Assembly: GCF_005780165.1 (NCBI RefSeq)
Contig: NZ_VAUV01000010.1
Coordinates: 124,001-188,000 of the forward strand
Reading direction: 5' to 3'
From: Phragmitibacter flavus
Lineage (GTDB): Bacteria > Verrucomicrobiota > Verrucomicrobiia > Verrucomicrobiales > Verrucomicrobiaceae
DNA: 64,000 bases
The notes beneath the pieces were generated by a model. That model saw only the letters and a list, made by a program, of their open reading frames with translations, was not told the DNA's origin and searched no databases. This document shows positions 16,931-25,907 of the stretch, one piece after another (the first letter of the stretch is position 1; each line of letters opens with the position of its first letter). The position numbers and the translations under genes were made by a program.

Positions 16931-17644
16931 TTAGCTGATGAGAAGCAGGCGGGGTGGTTGACCTGGAATGGGATCGGGGGCGCGATGGATACAGGGGGGG
17001 ACGGGGCTGCCGGGGTATTGGACGGCAATGCGCCAGAGGTTGTGGAGGCCAAAGATCACGGGTTCGGCGTTGGGCAAGGGAACGTAGTGGAGGTCGTAGC
17101 AGTAGTCGCTCAAGTATTCGAGGAAGTCGGCGTCGTCCTTGCCGCCATGCTGGGCGAGGAGGTGCTCGCGAGTGGCAGGGATGTCGATGTGACGCTGGGC
17201 TTGATCGTTGCGAAGGAGTTCGCTGGAGGCTCCGAAATAGGTGCAGAGCCAGGTGTCGGCTTCGGCGGTGGCGCTGTCGACGTGGAAGGAACAAACGTCG
17301 GTGCGCAGGGGTTCGGGTTCGTCGGGAGGGAGGTAGCCATTGACGGTGTCGAGAACGGGATCGAGTCCGTGTTCGCGGAGGAGGCGCTGGTCGTTGAGGA
17401 GGGTCGAGACGGCGAGCTGGCCTGCGGGAGTGAGATTGGCGGAGAGGTTTTGAAGCTGGTCTTCGTCGATGGTGGTGATGCCGAGGGGGGCGTTGAGATG
17501 GTCGACGACTTCGGCGAAATCGCCGGGGAGGGTGCGCGGCCAGCAGACGGCATTGATGCCGTTGGAGAAGGGGGTGGTGATAAGTTCGTGAAAGCTGGCG
17601 ACCCGTTTGATGCGCGGGTAGTCGGCGGGGAGGGGGGGAGGCAT
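16931..17644 (-). CDS. DUF1826-like protein
   Basis: 237 residues. The middle has a pattern typical of DUF1826: a Cys-x-x-Phe-His-x-Asp segment (CSFHVDSATAEADTWLCTYFG) and, near the C-terminus, conserved PVIFGLHNLWRIAVQYPG and a Cys-Ile-His-Arg-Ala motif. The His and Asp residues suggest a metal-dependent enzyme of the cupin or dioxygenase type, though the family has no established function to my knowledge. No partner genes; it is convergent with the DUF1080 gene and upstream of fabF's 3' end. The assignment is by pattern and could be wrong. Confidence 0.5.
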   Translation of the reverse strand: MPPPLPADYPRIKRVASFHELITTPFSNGINAVCWPRTLPGDFAEVVDHLNAPLGITTIDEDQLQNLSANLTPAGQLAVSTLLNDQRLLREHGLDPVLDTVNGYLPPDEPEPLRTDVCSFHVDSATAEADTWLCTYFGASSELLRNDQAQRHIDIPATREHLLAQHGGKDDADFLEYLSDYCYDLHYVPLPNAEPVIFGLHNLWRIAVQYPGSPVPPCIHRAPDPIPGQPPRLLLIS

Positions 17645-17687
17645 GGGGTTGTCGGATTAGGACATCAATGAGGCGCTGCGCGTCCGG

Positions 17688-17728
17688 GTTCCCGGCAAGA
17701 TGCCGAGAACGACACGCAAGATGCGTGT
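17688..17728. repeat. Pair of AAGAT-loop palindromes
   Basis: Two adjacent hairpins share the same five-base loop AAGAT: GTTCCCGGC-AAGAT-GCCGAGAAC (one C/A mismatch) and ACACGC-AAGAT-GCGTGT. They sit between the stop of fabF and the start of the DUF1826-like gene. The shared loop with different but compensated stems is the mark of a dispersed, structure-conserved repeat. No T-run follows, so this is not a standard terminator. Confidence 0.6.
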
Positions 17729-17744
17729 GCTCCCCAATTCCCTG

Positions 17745-18989
17745 CTAGATTTTCTTCACGAGGAGGGCCGCGTTGTGGCCGCCGAAACCGAAGGAGTTGC
17801 TGAGGGCGGCGTCAAGTTTGACTTCCCGGGCGACGTTGGGAACGACGTCGAGATCGCACTCGGGGTCCTGATTTTCGATGTTGATCGTTGGGGGGACGAT
17901 CTGATCGCGCAGGGCGAGGACACAGGCGGCGAGTTCGATGCCACCGGCGGCTCCGAGAAGGTGGCCGGTCATGGATTTGGTGGCGCTGACGACGAGTCCG
18001 TCTTTGGCGTGGGCGCCGAAGGTGGCTTTGATGGCGAGGGTTTCGCCGATGTCGCCAAGTGGGGTGCTGGTGGCGTGGGCGTTGACGTATTGGACGTCTT
18101 CGGGATTGAGTTTGGCATGTTTAAGGGCCATGCGCATGCAGCGGGCGGCACCGGAACCGTCGGGGAGGGGGGCGCTGAGGTGATAGGCGTCGGCGCTGAG
18201 TCCGTAGCCGACGAGTTCGCAGTAGATGTGGGCACCGCGAGCTTTGGCGTGTTCGTATTCTTCGATCACGCAGCAGCCGGAGCCTTCGCCCATGACGAAA
18301 CCGTCGCGGTCTTTGTCGAAGGGACGGGAGGCTTTTTCAGGAGAGTCGTTGCGGGTGGAAAGGGCGCGCATGTTGCCGAATCCGGCCATGCCCATGGGGG
18401 CGATGGAGGCTTCGGATCCACCAGCGACGATGGCGTCGGCGTCGCCGAATTTGATGATGCGCCAGGCCTCGCCGATGGAGTGGTTGGAGGTGGCGCAGGC
18501 GGTGACGATGCACATGTTGGGTCCGAGGAAACCGTATTCCATGGAGATCATGCCGCTGGCGATGTTCGCGATCATCATCGGAATGGTGAACGGAGAGACG
18601 CGGGAGGGGTGTTTGGTGATGAGCTGGGTGTGGTTGTTTTCCAGCACGGTGAGGCCGCCGATGCCAGAGCCGACCATGACGCCGATGCGCTCTTTGTTGA
18701 CGTCGGCGGTGTCGAGTCCGCTGTCGATGATGGCCTGTTTGGCTCCGCCCATGGCGAGCTGGGTGAAACGGTCGGCGCGGCGACCGTCTTTGAAGTCGTT
18801 GAAATAAACTTTGGGATCGTAATCGACCACTTCACCGGCGAACTTGGTGGTGTATTCGGTCGTATCGATGGACTGGATGGTGCGGATGCCGCTTTTGCCA
18901 GCGATGAGGTTTTTCCAGAAATCTTCTTTGTTGTTGCCGAGAGGGGAAACAATGCCAAGGCCGGTGATGACTACGCGTCGGTCGCTCAT
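17745..18989 (-). CDS. fabF: 3-oxoacyl-[ACP] synthase II
   Basis: 414 residues, the elongating condensing enzyme of type II fatty-acid synthesis, which joins malonyl-ACP to the growing acyl-ACP in the cytoplasm. The Cys-His-His triad is present: TACATSNHS, NAHATSTPLGD and KSMTGHLLGAAGG. The C-terminal NSFGFGGHNAALLV is also typical. Start ATG 18989 gives MSDRRVVITGLGIVSPLG. The acpP gene that usually precedes fabF is not here; the gene is flanked by a helicase and an unrelated protein. Confidence 0.97.
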   Translation of the reverse strand: MSDRRVVITGLGIVSPLGNNKEDFWKNLIAGKSGIRTIQSIDTTEYTTKFAGEVVDYDPKVYFNDFKDGRRADRFTQLAMGGAKQAIIDSGLDTADVNKERIGVMVGSGIGGLTVLENNHTQLITKHPSRVSPFTIPMMIANIASGMISMEYGFLGPNMCIVTACATSNHSIGEAWRIIKFGDADAIVAGGSEASIAPMGMAGFGNMRALSTRNDSPEKASRPFDKDRDGFVMGEGSGCCVIEEYEHAKARGAHIYCELVGYGLSADAYHLSAPLPDGSGAARCMRMALKHAKLNPEDVQYVNAHATSTPLGDIGETLAIKATFGAHAKDGLVVSATKSMTGHLLGAAGGIELAACVLALRDQIVPPTINIENQDPECDLDVVPNVAREVKLDAALSNSFGFGGHNAALLVKKI

Positions 18990-19104
18990 GAGGAAAGGGT
19001 CGATGATGAAATTAGGTGGGGGGAAGGATAAGACACGGATTTGAGTGGGGGGCAAGAGAAAAGGAAAGTCGGCGAGCCGGGGCCGGTGGGGGATATGTTC
19101 AATT

Positions 19105-21558
19105 TTAAGCGTGTTTGCGCAGCAGGTAATGCAGGGGTCGCTCGTGTTTTTGTTTGGGGGTGAGAGGGGGAAGTTTGGGGTGGAGGGTGTGGGAAGAGTT
19201 TGCAAGGTGGCTTTGGAGAAGAGCAGCGGATTGGGATTTTAGCTGGGTCCATCGCGTCCAAGGGTGGTCCGGCGAATGGCTGAGATGCCGCAGAAGGCTG
19301 AGCCATTCGGTGTAGGCGCGGGCGAGGTCGCCGTTCTGAAAGGATGAAGGCGAAAGGATGAGGGATGAAGACAAACCGAGGAGTTCGGCGGTGGCTTCGC
19401 CGTAGGCGAGGGGAAGGCCGGCTTCGAGGTAGCCGGTGTGGTTGACGAATCCGTAGGTGGCGCGGCAGATGGCGGAGAGTCTTTCGCTGGGGTTGGCGAT
19501 GGGGAGGTCGATGTGGGTGTTGCCGCGCAGGTTTGCCAGATGGGGAAGGAGTTCGTCGATGGGATAGGATTCGTCTTCGAGGGCGGCGGCAATGGCGAGG
19601 CCTTCGCCTTGTTGGAAGAAGCTGAAGATGATGCCGCGTTGAGTCGGAGTGCCGTCGCTTTCGATCAGACCGAGCGTGCGCCAGGCGTAAATGGCGCTGC
19701 CGCTGGAGGGTTTATGGTGGGAGGTTGATGGTTGATGGATCTCGGTGTCGACCTGACGTTCCAGGGTGCGAAATTGCGGAGTAACGAGCCAGTGGCCGTG
19801 GCTGTCCTGGGTGGCTTCGACGGGGAGGTTGGAAAAGTCGTAGGTGGCCCACAAGGTGTCACCACGGGTGGTCATGCCGAAGAAGGTGGCGTTTGGAAGT
19901 TGGGCGTCGAGTTTGGGAAGGGCGACGAGATGGAGTTTTTCCGGGGTGAGGGATTCGATGTGACGGGGGATTTGCAGGAGTTTGCGGAGGGATAAAGCGA
20001 TGGTTTGCAGGCCGATTTCGCCGGTGGGATCGGGGACGCTGGGTCTGCCTAGGGCGATCTCGCGCCCGTAGATTTTTTGATCGCCCGGGAGTTTGGTGAT
20101 GCGGCCGAGCGTGGGGAAAAGGGTGCTGAGGTAGCGGGTGCTGGAAAGGGTGGGGCCCTGAAAGGTGTCGTTGGCAAGGTGGGTCTGGCTGAGAGGGACG
20201 GTCTGGGTGACGGGTTTGGTGATGGGTTCCCAATGGCCCTGGCTGTTGAGGAGTTCGCGCTGGGTGGCTTTGAGGCCAAAGAGGGCGGTGGTAGTTTGGG
20301 GGGTGGCGGTTTGTTGAGGTGTGAGGCCGAGGTCGGGCGGGGTTTTGGCGAACAGTTTGGTGGTGAATTCGGTGGCGGCGATGAAGGGGTCGCGTCCGTC
20401 CTGGGCGGCGCGATACATGATGCGGAGGAAAAGAGGCCAGCTAAGTTTGTTGCCGCGACGGAGTCGGACGGGACGGGAGTCGTTGAGCGTGGGGCTGTCG
20501 CGGGTGGTGAGGACGTAACCACGTTCGTCGAGTCCGCGTCGGCCAGCGCGACCGAACATTTGCAGGAGTTCGTCGGCGCTGAGTTGTTGCTCCGAGACGC
20601 CGTCGTGGAAGGTGGTGCCGGAGACGTGGACGCTGCGCACGGAGAAATTGATCCCGGCGGCAAGGCCCATCGTGGAGACGATGACGCGCAGTTGTCCGGC
20701 TTTGGCGAGGGGTTCGATGAGTCCGGCGCGCAGCGGATAGCTGATGCCGCTGTGATGGAAGGCGACACGTTTTTCGAGCATCGACGCGATGTCTTTGCCC
20801 GCGAGGATGCGTTGTTCGTGGGTGAGCGATAGGGGTTCGCCGGGAGGAAGATGCGTGGCGATTTTGGCGGCGATGGACTCGGCGTCTTTGCGTCGGGGAG
20901 CGAAAATGAGCAGCGGGGCTAGGTCGGCAAGGAGGGCGGCGGTGGCGAGTTTGGCCCAGCGATTTTCAATGTTTTTGAAGCGGGGCTGGTGGTAATCGAG
21001 AGGGAAGTCTTCGAGGGGAACGGGACGGTTATGGGTGCTGATGACTTCGACTTGACGTCCAAGACGGCGCATCCATTCAGCGAGATCGTTGGGGTTTTCG
21101 ACGCTGCCGCTGAGGAGGAGGAGTTGGGTGTTGGGCGGCGTGAGGATGATGGCGCCTTCATAGTGACTGCCGCGTGAGGAGTCGGCGATCATCTGGTATT
21201 CGTCGATGACGAGAAGCGCGGGACCATCGCCGCTGATGAGGCGTTCGATCTGGGTTTCGAGGGTGGCGACGAGGACAGGTGCGTGGACGTTGAGCGCAAG
21301 ATCGCCGGTGGCGAGGCCAACATTCCAGCCGGCTTCGGTCCATTCGGCTTGTTTGTCGTTGGCCAAGGCGCGGGTGGGGACGGTGTAGACGAGTTGGCGT
21401 TTGTGATGACCGGCTTTGGCGATGAGTTCGAAGATGAAGGTCTTGCCGGCACCGGTAGGGGCGCTGACGATGACGTCGCTGCCCGCGCGCAGGTGACTGA
21501 CGGCGCTGTGCTGCCAGGGGTCGGGGAGTTTCAGGGTTTGGGTGAGACCGGAAAACAT
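19105..21558 (-). CDS. Ski2-like superfamily 2 helicase with DEYQ box
   Basis: 817 residues. Motif I is SAPTGAGKT, Ia YTVPTRALAND, motif II IDEYQ, III LSGSVEN, IV region LLIFAPRRKDAES, and motifs V-VI run STMGLAAGIN then QMFGRAGRRGLDERG. The ring-type arrangement and the GRAGR-x-G-x-D-x-RG motif place it with Ski2/Hel308-type helicases that unwind RNA or DNA. The usual DExH box is DEYQ here. After the helicase core, about 400 residues are not recognisable to me and may hold a substrate-specific domain. Start ATG 21558 is used. No nuclease or partner gene is adjacent. Confidence 0.85.
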   Translation of the reverse strand: MFSGLTQTLKLPDPWQHSAVSHLRAGSDVIVSAPTGAGKTFIFELIAKAGHHKRQLVYTVPTRALANDKQAEWTEAGWNVGLATGDLALNVHAPVLVATLETQIERLISGDGPALLVIDEYQMIADSSRGSHYEGAIILTPPNTQLLLLSGSVENPNDLAEWMRRLGRQVEVISTHNRPVPLEDFPLDYHQPRFKNIENRWAKLATAALLADLAPLLIFAPRRKDAESIAAKIATHLPPGEPLSLTHEQRILAGKDIASMLEKRVAFHHSGISYPLRAGLIEPLAKAGQLRVIVSTMGLAAGINFSVRSVHVSGTTFHDGVSEQQLSADELLQMFGRAGRRGLDERGYVLTTRDSPTLNDSRPVRLRRGNKLSWPLFLRIMYRAAQDGRDPFIAATEFTTKLFAKTPPDLGLTPQQTATPQTTTALFGLKATQRELLNSQGHWEPITKPVTQTVPLSQTHLANDTFQGPTLSSTRYLSTLFPTLGRITKLPGDQKIYGREIALGRPSVPDPTGEIGLQTIALSLRKLLQIPRHIESLTPEKLHLVALPKLDAQLPNATFFGMTTRGDTLWATYDFSNLPVEATQDSHGHWLVTPQFRTLERQVDTEIHQPSTSHHKPSSGSAIYAWRTLGLIESDGTPTQRGIIFSFFQQGEGLAIAAALEDESYPIDELLPHLANLRGNTHIDLPIANPSERLSAICRATYGFVNHTGYLEAGLPLAYGEATAELLGLSSSLILSPSSFQNGDLARAYTEWLSLLRHLSHSPDHPWTRWTQLKSQSAALLQSHLANSSHTLHPKLPPLTPKQKHERPLHYLLRKHA

Positions 21559-21586
21559 GGCATGGCCGGGAGTCGAATGCAGGAGA

Positions 21587-22774
21587 TCAGGGGACCAAGA
21601 GGATTACGTTCGTGCCAGCGGCGAGGGACTGGTTGGCTTCGAGTCGAAGCATCGCATTGGCCTGGCTGAGGCCGAAGAGGGCGTGGGATTGTTGGACGCC
21701 GGTGGGTATGAAGGTGTTTTGCTGAAGGGTGCCGCGGAGATAATGAGGACGATCGCCGGGGTTGTCGACGGCTTGATTGAGGGTGGCGGGAACGGTGGGT
21801 AGCTCAAATTGAAACGATCCCATCGATTTCAAGAGGGCGGGACGGACGAAGATTTGATAGGTGACGTAAGAGGAGACGGGGTTGCCGGGGAGTCCGAAGA
21901 TCTGGCAGGGGTTGGTCTCGGTGCGGGCGTGGAGAAGGGGTTTGCCGGGTTTGATTTTGACGCGCCAGAGATTGGGGAGGATGCCGAGGGATTGGAGGGC
22001 GGGTTTGATGTGGTCGTGATCGCCCACGGAGACTCCGCCGCTGAGAATGAGGAAATCGTGGGTGCCGGTGAGTTCGCGCAGGGCAGAGATGGTTTGGTCG
22101 AGGTCGTCGGGGAGATGATGGGTGCTGATTGCGGAGATGCCGAGTTGGGCGACGAGGGATTGGAGAAGGATGCCGTTGCTGTTGTAGAGCTGGCCGGGAA
22201 GGAGGGGTTGGCCGGCGGGGATCAGTTCATCGCCGGTGGTGATGATGGCGACGCGTGGAGGCCGGATGACGGAGATTTCGTTGAGGCCTTGTGAGGCGAG
22301 AAGGGCGAGGCGGGTGGGGGTGAGGGCGTCACCGGGTTTGAGGAGCTGCTGGCCGAGGCAGATGTCGGTGCCGGTGCGGCGGAGGTTTTCTCCGGAGACG
22401 ACGGGTTCGCGGCATTGAATATGAGTTTTATCGGGCGAGAGGTCGACGTCTTCCTGCATGATGACGGCATCGGCTCCCTCGGGCATAGGGGCACCGGTGA
22501 AAATGCGGATGGCGGTCCCGGAGTTGAGGGTGAGATTTTTTGAGGTGCCAGCGGGTTGCTCGGCGATGATGGGGAGGGGACTCGTGGTGGTGGTATCGGC
22601 GGCGAACACGGCATAGCCGTCCATGGCGGAATTGTCGAAGCCGGGGAGGGCGACGGTGGCGTGAAGGGCGCGTGCGGCGAAGTGATGAAGAGCGGAGGTC
22701 AGCGGGACGCGGATCGGATCGAGGGGTGAGACGCTGTCGAGGATGCGGGCGAGCGCGGTTTCGATTTCAAGCAT
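21587..22774 (-). CDS. moeA: Molybdopterin molybdenumtransferase
   Basis: 395 residues of the MoeA family, which inserts molybdate into adenylylated molybdopterin. Visible words are LPGFDNSAMDGYA, IFTGAPMPEGADAVIMQED, the MoCF-biosynthesis core RVAIITTGDEL and LSGGVSVGDHD, and GLPGNPVSSYVTYQIF. Start ATG 22774 (MLEIETALARILD) is typical. It is on the same strand as the helicase, with a 28-base gap downstream, and a lipoprotein gene ends 20 bases upstream, so the three may be one transcript. Other molybdopterin genes are not in the window. Confidence 0.95.
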   Translation of the reverse strand: MLEIETALARILDSVSPLDPIRVPLTSALHHFAARALHATVALPGFDNSAMDGYAVFAADTTTTSPLPIIAEQPAGTSKNLTLNSGTAIRIFTGAPMPEGADAVIMQEDVDLSPDKTHIQCREPVVSGENLRRTGTDICLGQQLLKPGDALTPTRLALLASQGLNEISVIRPPRVAIITTGDELIPAGQPLLPGQLYNSNGILLQSLVAQLGISAISTHHLPDDLDQTISALRELTGTHDFLILSGGVSVGDHDHIKPALQSLGILPNLWRVKIKPGKPLLHARTETNPCQIFGLPGNPVSSYVTYQIFVRPALLKSMGSFQFELPTVPATLNQAVDNPGDRPHYLRGTLQQNTFIPTGVQQSHALFGLSQANAMLRLEANQSLAAGTNVILLVP

Positions 22775-22793
22775 GGCTGGGCTGGTGCGATCG

Positions 22794-23336
22794 TCACGGA
22801 ACGGTTGGCGGAACTTCGGAGGCGGGATTGATGAACGGATTTTGCAGAGGAGGTAGATTTGACTCGGTGTTGACGGGATTCGGAGTTGGGGCACCGGGAA
22901 CACCGCCCCAGTTGAGCTGGTTGTCCAGCGGAGGTGGTTCGCTGCCGGTTCCGGTTCCATTGGCTTTGGCGGCGGCCATGGAGGCGCTGACGGCTTCACG
23001 GGTGGCGAACACGGGATTGCCTTTTTGTGGGTAACCTTCGATGATGTCGGCGGAGAGGAATGTGTGCTTGCGTTCGGGAGTGACTTTGAGTTCGGCTTTG
23101 AGTCCGCTGGGGGAAAAGGTATAAAGTGCGGTGCCAGCGACGATGGCATATCCCCGATGGGCGCTGATGAGGACGAATTTTTGCTCGGGATTAACCATCT
23201 CGATGGCTCCGATGGCGAGGTCACCAGTGGATTCGTCGGTTTGCTGAGCACGTTTTTTGCGCAGCAGTCCGCAGCTGGTGGTCAAAATGGCCAACAGCAA
23301 CAGGACGGTGAGGGGAAACAGGGCTTGAGGTCGCAC
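22794..23336 (-). CDS. Predicted lipoprotein of unknown function
   Basis: 180 residues. The N-terminus MRPQALFPLTVLLLLAILTTSCG looks like a lipoprotein signal with Cys22 as the modified residue, although the lipobox is weak. A basic stretch (LLRKKR) follows, then a beta-rich domain of about 85 residues (GAIEMVNPEQKFVLISAHRGYAI type), and finally a Pro/Asn-rich low-complexity tail of about 50 residues. The small domain resembles proteins found near verrucomicrobial cell-envelope genes, but I cannot name a family. It is divergent from dnaX. Confidence 0.7.
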   Translation of the reverse strand: MRPQALFPLTVLLLLAILTTSCGLLRKKRAQQTDESTGDLAIGAIEMVNPEQKFVLISAHRGYAIVAGTALYTFSPSGLKAELKVTPERKHTFLSADIIEGYPQKGNPVFATREAVSASMAAAKANGTGTGSEPPPLDNQLNWGGVPGAPTPNPVNTESNLPPLQNPFINPASEVPPTVP

Positions 23337-23473
23337 GGTAAGAAACAGTCACTAGGATTGAATGAGCGGGTGGGGAAGCGCAAGCCCAACCCGAAAAAAA
23401 TGCGTTTCTTGAGGAAATCAAAAAAGCCGAAATGCGCGGTGGAAACCTCGCGACGGACCGCTAGGATGCCCGC

Positions 23474-25336
23474 GTGAGCTATCAGGTCTTCGCCCGTAAA
23501 TATCGTCCCCGCACTTTTGATGATGTGCTTGGTCAGGAGCATGTTGTGCGCACGTTGCGCAATGCCATTGCCCAGAAAAGGCTGGCCCATGCCTACCTGT
23601 TTGTGGGTCCGCGTGGCACCGGGAAAACCAGCACGGCGAGGATCTTTGCCAAGGCATTGAATTGTCCGGGTGGTCCGATGGTGGATTTCGATCCGGACAA
23701 TGAGCTTTGTGTGGAAATTGAAAAGGGCATCTGCCTAGATGTGCGGGAGATTGACGGCGCGAGCAACAACGGGGTGGAGCAGGTGCGTGAACTGCGTGAG
23801 GAAGTGAAGTTTGCGCCGACTCGGTGCCGGTTTAAGATTTATTACATTGATGAGGTTCACATGCTGAGCACGGCGGCGTTCAACGCGCTGTTGAAGACGT
23901 TGGAGGAACCGCCGGAACATGTGAAGTTCATCTTCGCGACGACGGAGGCGCACAAAGTGCTGCCGACGATCATCAGTCGTTGTCAGCGTTTCGATTTGCG
24001 GCGCATTCCGGCGGGGGTGATTGCGAATCATCTTCTGCACATTGCGACCTTGGAGAACGTGGCGCTGGATCAAAAGGCGGCTTATGCGATTGCCAAGGGA
24101 GCGGAGGGCGGCATGCGTGATGCGCAGTCGATGCTGGATCAGTTGGTGGCGTTCTGCGGGGAGAGGATTGAGGAGCAGGACGTGCTGGACATTTTCGGGT
24201 TCACGCGAGGGGAAACCGTGGCGCATCTGGCGCAGGAGATTTTGCAGCAGGACACGGTGGGGGCCTTGAAACATTTGCACACTCAGGCGGATGGCGGGAA
24301 GGATCTTTCGAGGTTGCTGGCAGATTTGATCCAACATTTCCGCAATTTGCTGGTGCATCAGGTGGATGCGGGAGCGGCGGAGGAGGATCTTTCGCCGGAG
24401 ATGACGGCGTTGGTGCGTGGTCAGTCGGCCATGGTCGAAGCCGAATCGGTGTTGCGGGTGATGGATGGTCTTGCCGAAGTGGATGCGAGGATGCGTTGGG
24501 CGAGCAACAAGCTGCTGCATCTGGAGATTGGCATCATCCAGGCCGTGCAGACCTTGGGCGAAGTGACATTGACCGAAGTCATTCAGGCGATTGGTGGCGG
24601 TGGTAGCGGGGGGGCTCCGAGGACGATCACGCGGCGGGCAATCGCACCGGTGGCGGCGGTGCCTGTGCCGGTGGTGGCTACGGTTCCAACTCCGGTTGCT
24701 CCGATTCCGGTGCCCGCATCTGAGGCGGTTAAAGTTCAGCCCGAGCCCCAGACCGAGCCTGCGCCGCAACCAAAACTTCAGCCTTTGGTGGCTCCACCTG
24801 AACCGCCAGCGAAGCTTCCTGAACCGGGTGCAGATCTGTCTTTTGATTTGGATATCGAGCCTGCTGCCATCCCTGCCAAGGCGGAACCGTTGAGCCTCGA
24901 AGCCCTCTGGACGCTGTTTCTTGAGCGAGTGACGGTGGAACGTCCGTTGTTTGCCAATTGGGTGGAGTTTGGCGCATTTCTTCGGCAGGAAGGCAAGGTG
25001 CTGGTATTGGGATTGCCGACGACCGAGGACTCAGCACGGGACAACTTGATGCGACCAATGGCCCGCAAGTTTTTGGAAGAGATGCTGGCCGATTTGACGG
25101 GCAAACCGGTGAATTTAGACATCGTGCTCGATGCGACCCTGGCGCCGCCTCCGGTGAGTGAGATGTCATTGGGGTTGTTGGAGATGGATTCTCCCTCTCC
25201 GCAGAAGGCCGGTGGAAAAGAGCCGGAAGCTGCGCCCAAAGAAGAAACGCCCAAAATCGGAACGGACCCCGATTTTTACAAAGACCCGCTGGTGAAAGCC
25301 GCGATTGAAAAGTTCAAGGCGACCTTGGTGAAATGA
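23474..25336 (+). CDS. dnaX: DNA polymerase III subunits gamma/tau
   Basis: 620 residues, the clamp-loader ATPase of the replisome. It starts at GTG with the canonical MSYQVFARKYRPRTFDDVLGQ. Walker A is VGPRGTGKTS and Walker B IYYIDEVHML; the Sensor-1 region is KFIFATTEAHKVLPTI. The zinc module is atypical: Cys residues occur as NCPGG, then ELC and GIC, but the CxxCxxC cluster is missing. A Pro/Ala-rich linker (residues about 375-470) leads to a tau-type C-terminal domain. I see no slippery A-run for gamma production. ybaB follows 39 bases downstream, the usual arrangement; recR is not adjacent. Confidence 0.96.
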   Translation: MSYQVFARKYRPRTFDDVLGQEHVVRTLRNAIAQKRLAHAYLFVGPRGTGKTSTARIFAKALNCPGGPMVDFDPDNELCVEIEKGICLDVREIDGASNNGVEQVRELREEVKFAPTRCRFKIYYIDEVHMLSTAAFNALLKTLEEPPEHVKFIFATTEAHKVLPTIISRCQRFDLRRIPAGVIANHLLHIATLENVALDQKAAYAIAKGAEGGMRDAQSMLDQLVAFCGERIEEQDVLDIFGFTRGETVAHLAQEILQQDTVGALKHLHTQADGGKDLSRLLADLIQHFRNLLVHQVDAGAAEEDLSPEMTALVRGQSAMVEAESVLRVMDGLAEVDARMRWASNKLLHLEIGIIQAVQTLGEVTLTEVIQAIGGGGSGGAPRTITRRAIAPVAAVPVPVVATVPTPVAPIPVPASEAVKVQPEPQTEPAPQPKLQPLVAPPEPPAKLPEPGADLSFDLDIEPAAIPAKAEPLSLEALWTLFLERVTVERPLFANWVEFGAFLRQEGKVLVLGLPTTEDSARDNLMRPMARKFLEEMLADLTGKPVNLDIVLDATLAPPPVSEMSLGLLEMDSPSPQKAGGKEPEAAPKEETPKIGTDPDFYKDPLVKAAIEKFKATLVK

Positions 25337-25375
25337 CCGATCGGCAGCAACCCTTTATCCCAACCAAATCTTTCT

Positions 25376-25690
25376 ATGAATATACAAAAAATGCTCAAGC
25401 AAATGCAGCAGATGCAGTCGAAGATGGCAGAGACCCAGGCTGATCTCGCTGCTCAGACCGTGCAAGCTTCGTCCGGTGGTGGACGGGTGACGGTGACGGC
25501 CAATGGTTCGCAGGAAATCACAGCGATCAAGATCAGCAAGGAGGTGGTTGATCCCGAAGATGTGGAGGTGTTGGAGGACTTGGTGTTGAACGCAGTTCAG
25601 CAGGCGCTGGCGAAGAGCAAAGAACTCGCGGCAGGGGAAATGGGCAAGCTGACCGGTGGACTTGGATTGCCGCCAGGGTTGGGACTGTAA
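25376..25690 (+). CDS. ybaB: YbaB/EbfC nucleoid-associated protein
   Basis: 104 residues of the YbaB/EbfC family, small dimeric DNA-binding proteins. The sequence shows the long N-terminal helix (MLKQMQQMQSKMAETQADL), the turn SGGGRVTVTANG, and EVVDPEDVEVLEDLVLNAVQQAL. Its position directly downstream of dnaX is conserved across many bacteria. The Gly/Leu/Pro C-terminus (GGLGLPPGLGL) is common in the family. Confidence 0.95.
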   Translation: MNIQKMLKQMQQMQSKMAETQADLAAQTVQASSGGGRVTVTANGSQEITAIKISKEVVDPEDVEVLEDLVLNAVQQALAKSKELAAGEMGKLTGGLGLPPGLGL

Positions 25691-25709
25691 ATCATAGCTT
25701 GCTTAGGCC

Positions 25710-25907
25710 TTATTCGGCCGCTTCAGAACGTTCGATGCGCCAGGCATCGCGATGTTCGGTGACCCATTCGACGAGGGCACGTTCGAAGCCGATGTCCTCT
25801 TTGGCCTTCTGGCTTTCGATCCACTTATAACGGCGGATCTCGTCCAGTTCAGCGAGGTATTCTTCGTAGTAACTGATGGCGGTGCGAGATTGAGCGGGGG
25901 AGGCCAT
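25710..25907 (-). CDS. Small conserved protein, 65 residues
   Basis: A short soluble protein with a motif I have seen in small conserved proteins of several phyla: YKWIESQKAKEDIGFERAL followed by EWVTEHRDAWR. The function is not known to me. A 36-bp pyrimidine-rich element lies immediately before its ATG and occurs again before a cysteine desulfurase gene; no Shine-Dalgarno is present. It lies between ybaB (convergent) and argS (upstream on the same strand, 57 bases). Confidence 0.65.
   Translation of the reverse strand: MASPAQSRTAISYYEEYLAELDEIRRYKWIESQKAKEDIGFERALVEWVTEHRDAWRIERSEAAE

Noticed and set aside
17700-19031. A 443-codon open frame on the plus strand
   Set aside because: Fully antisense to fabF, whose conserved motifs show the true coding strand.
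24600-24840. A programmed frameshift site for gamma production in dnaX
   Set aside because: No slippery A-run with a downstream stem-loop is visible at the domain border.
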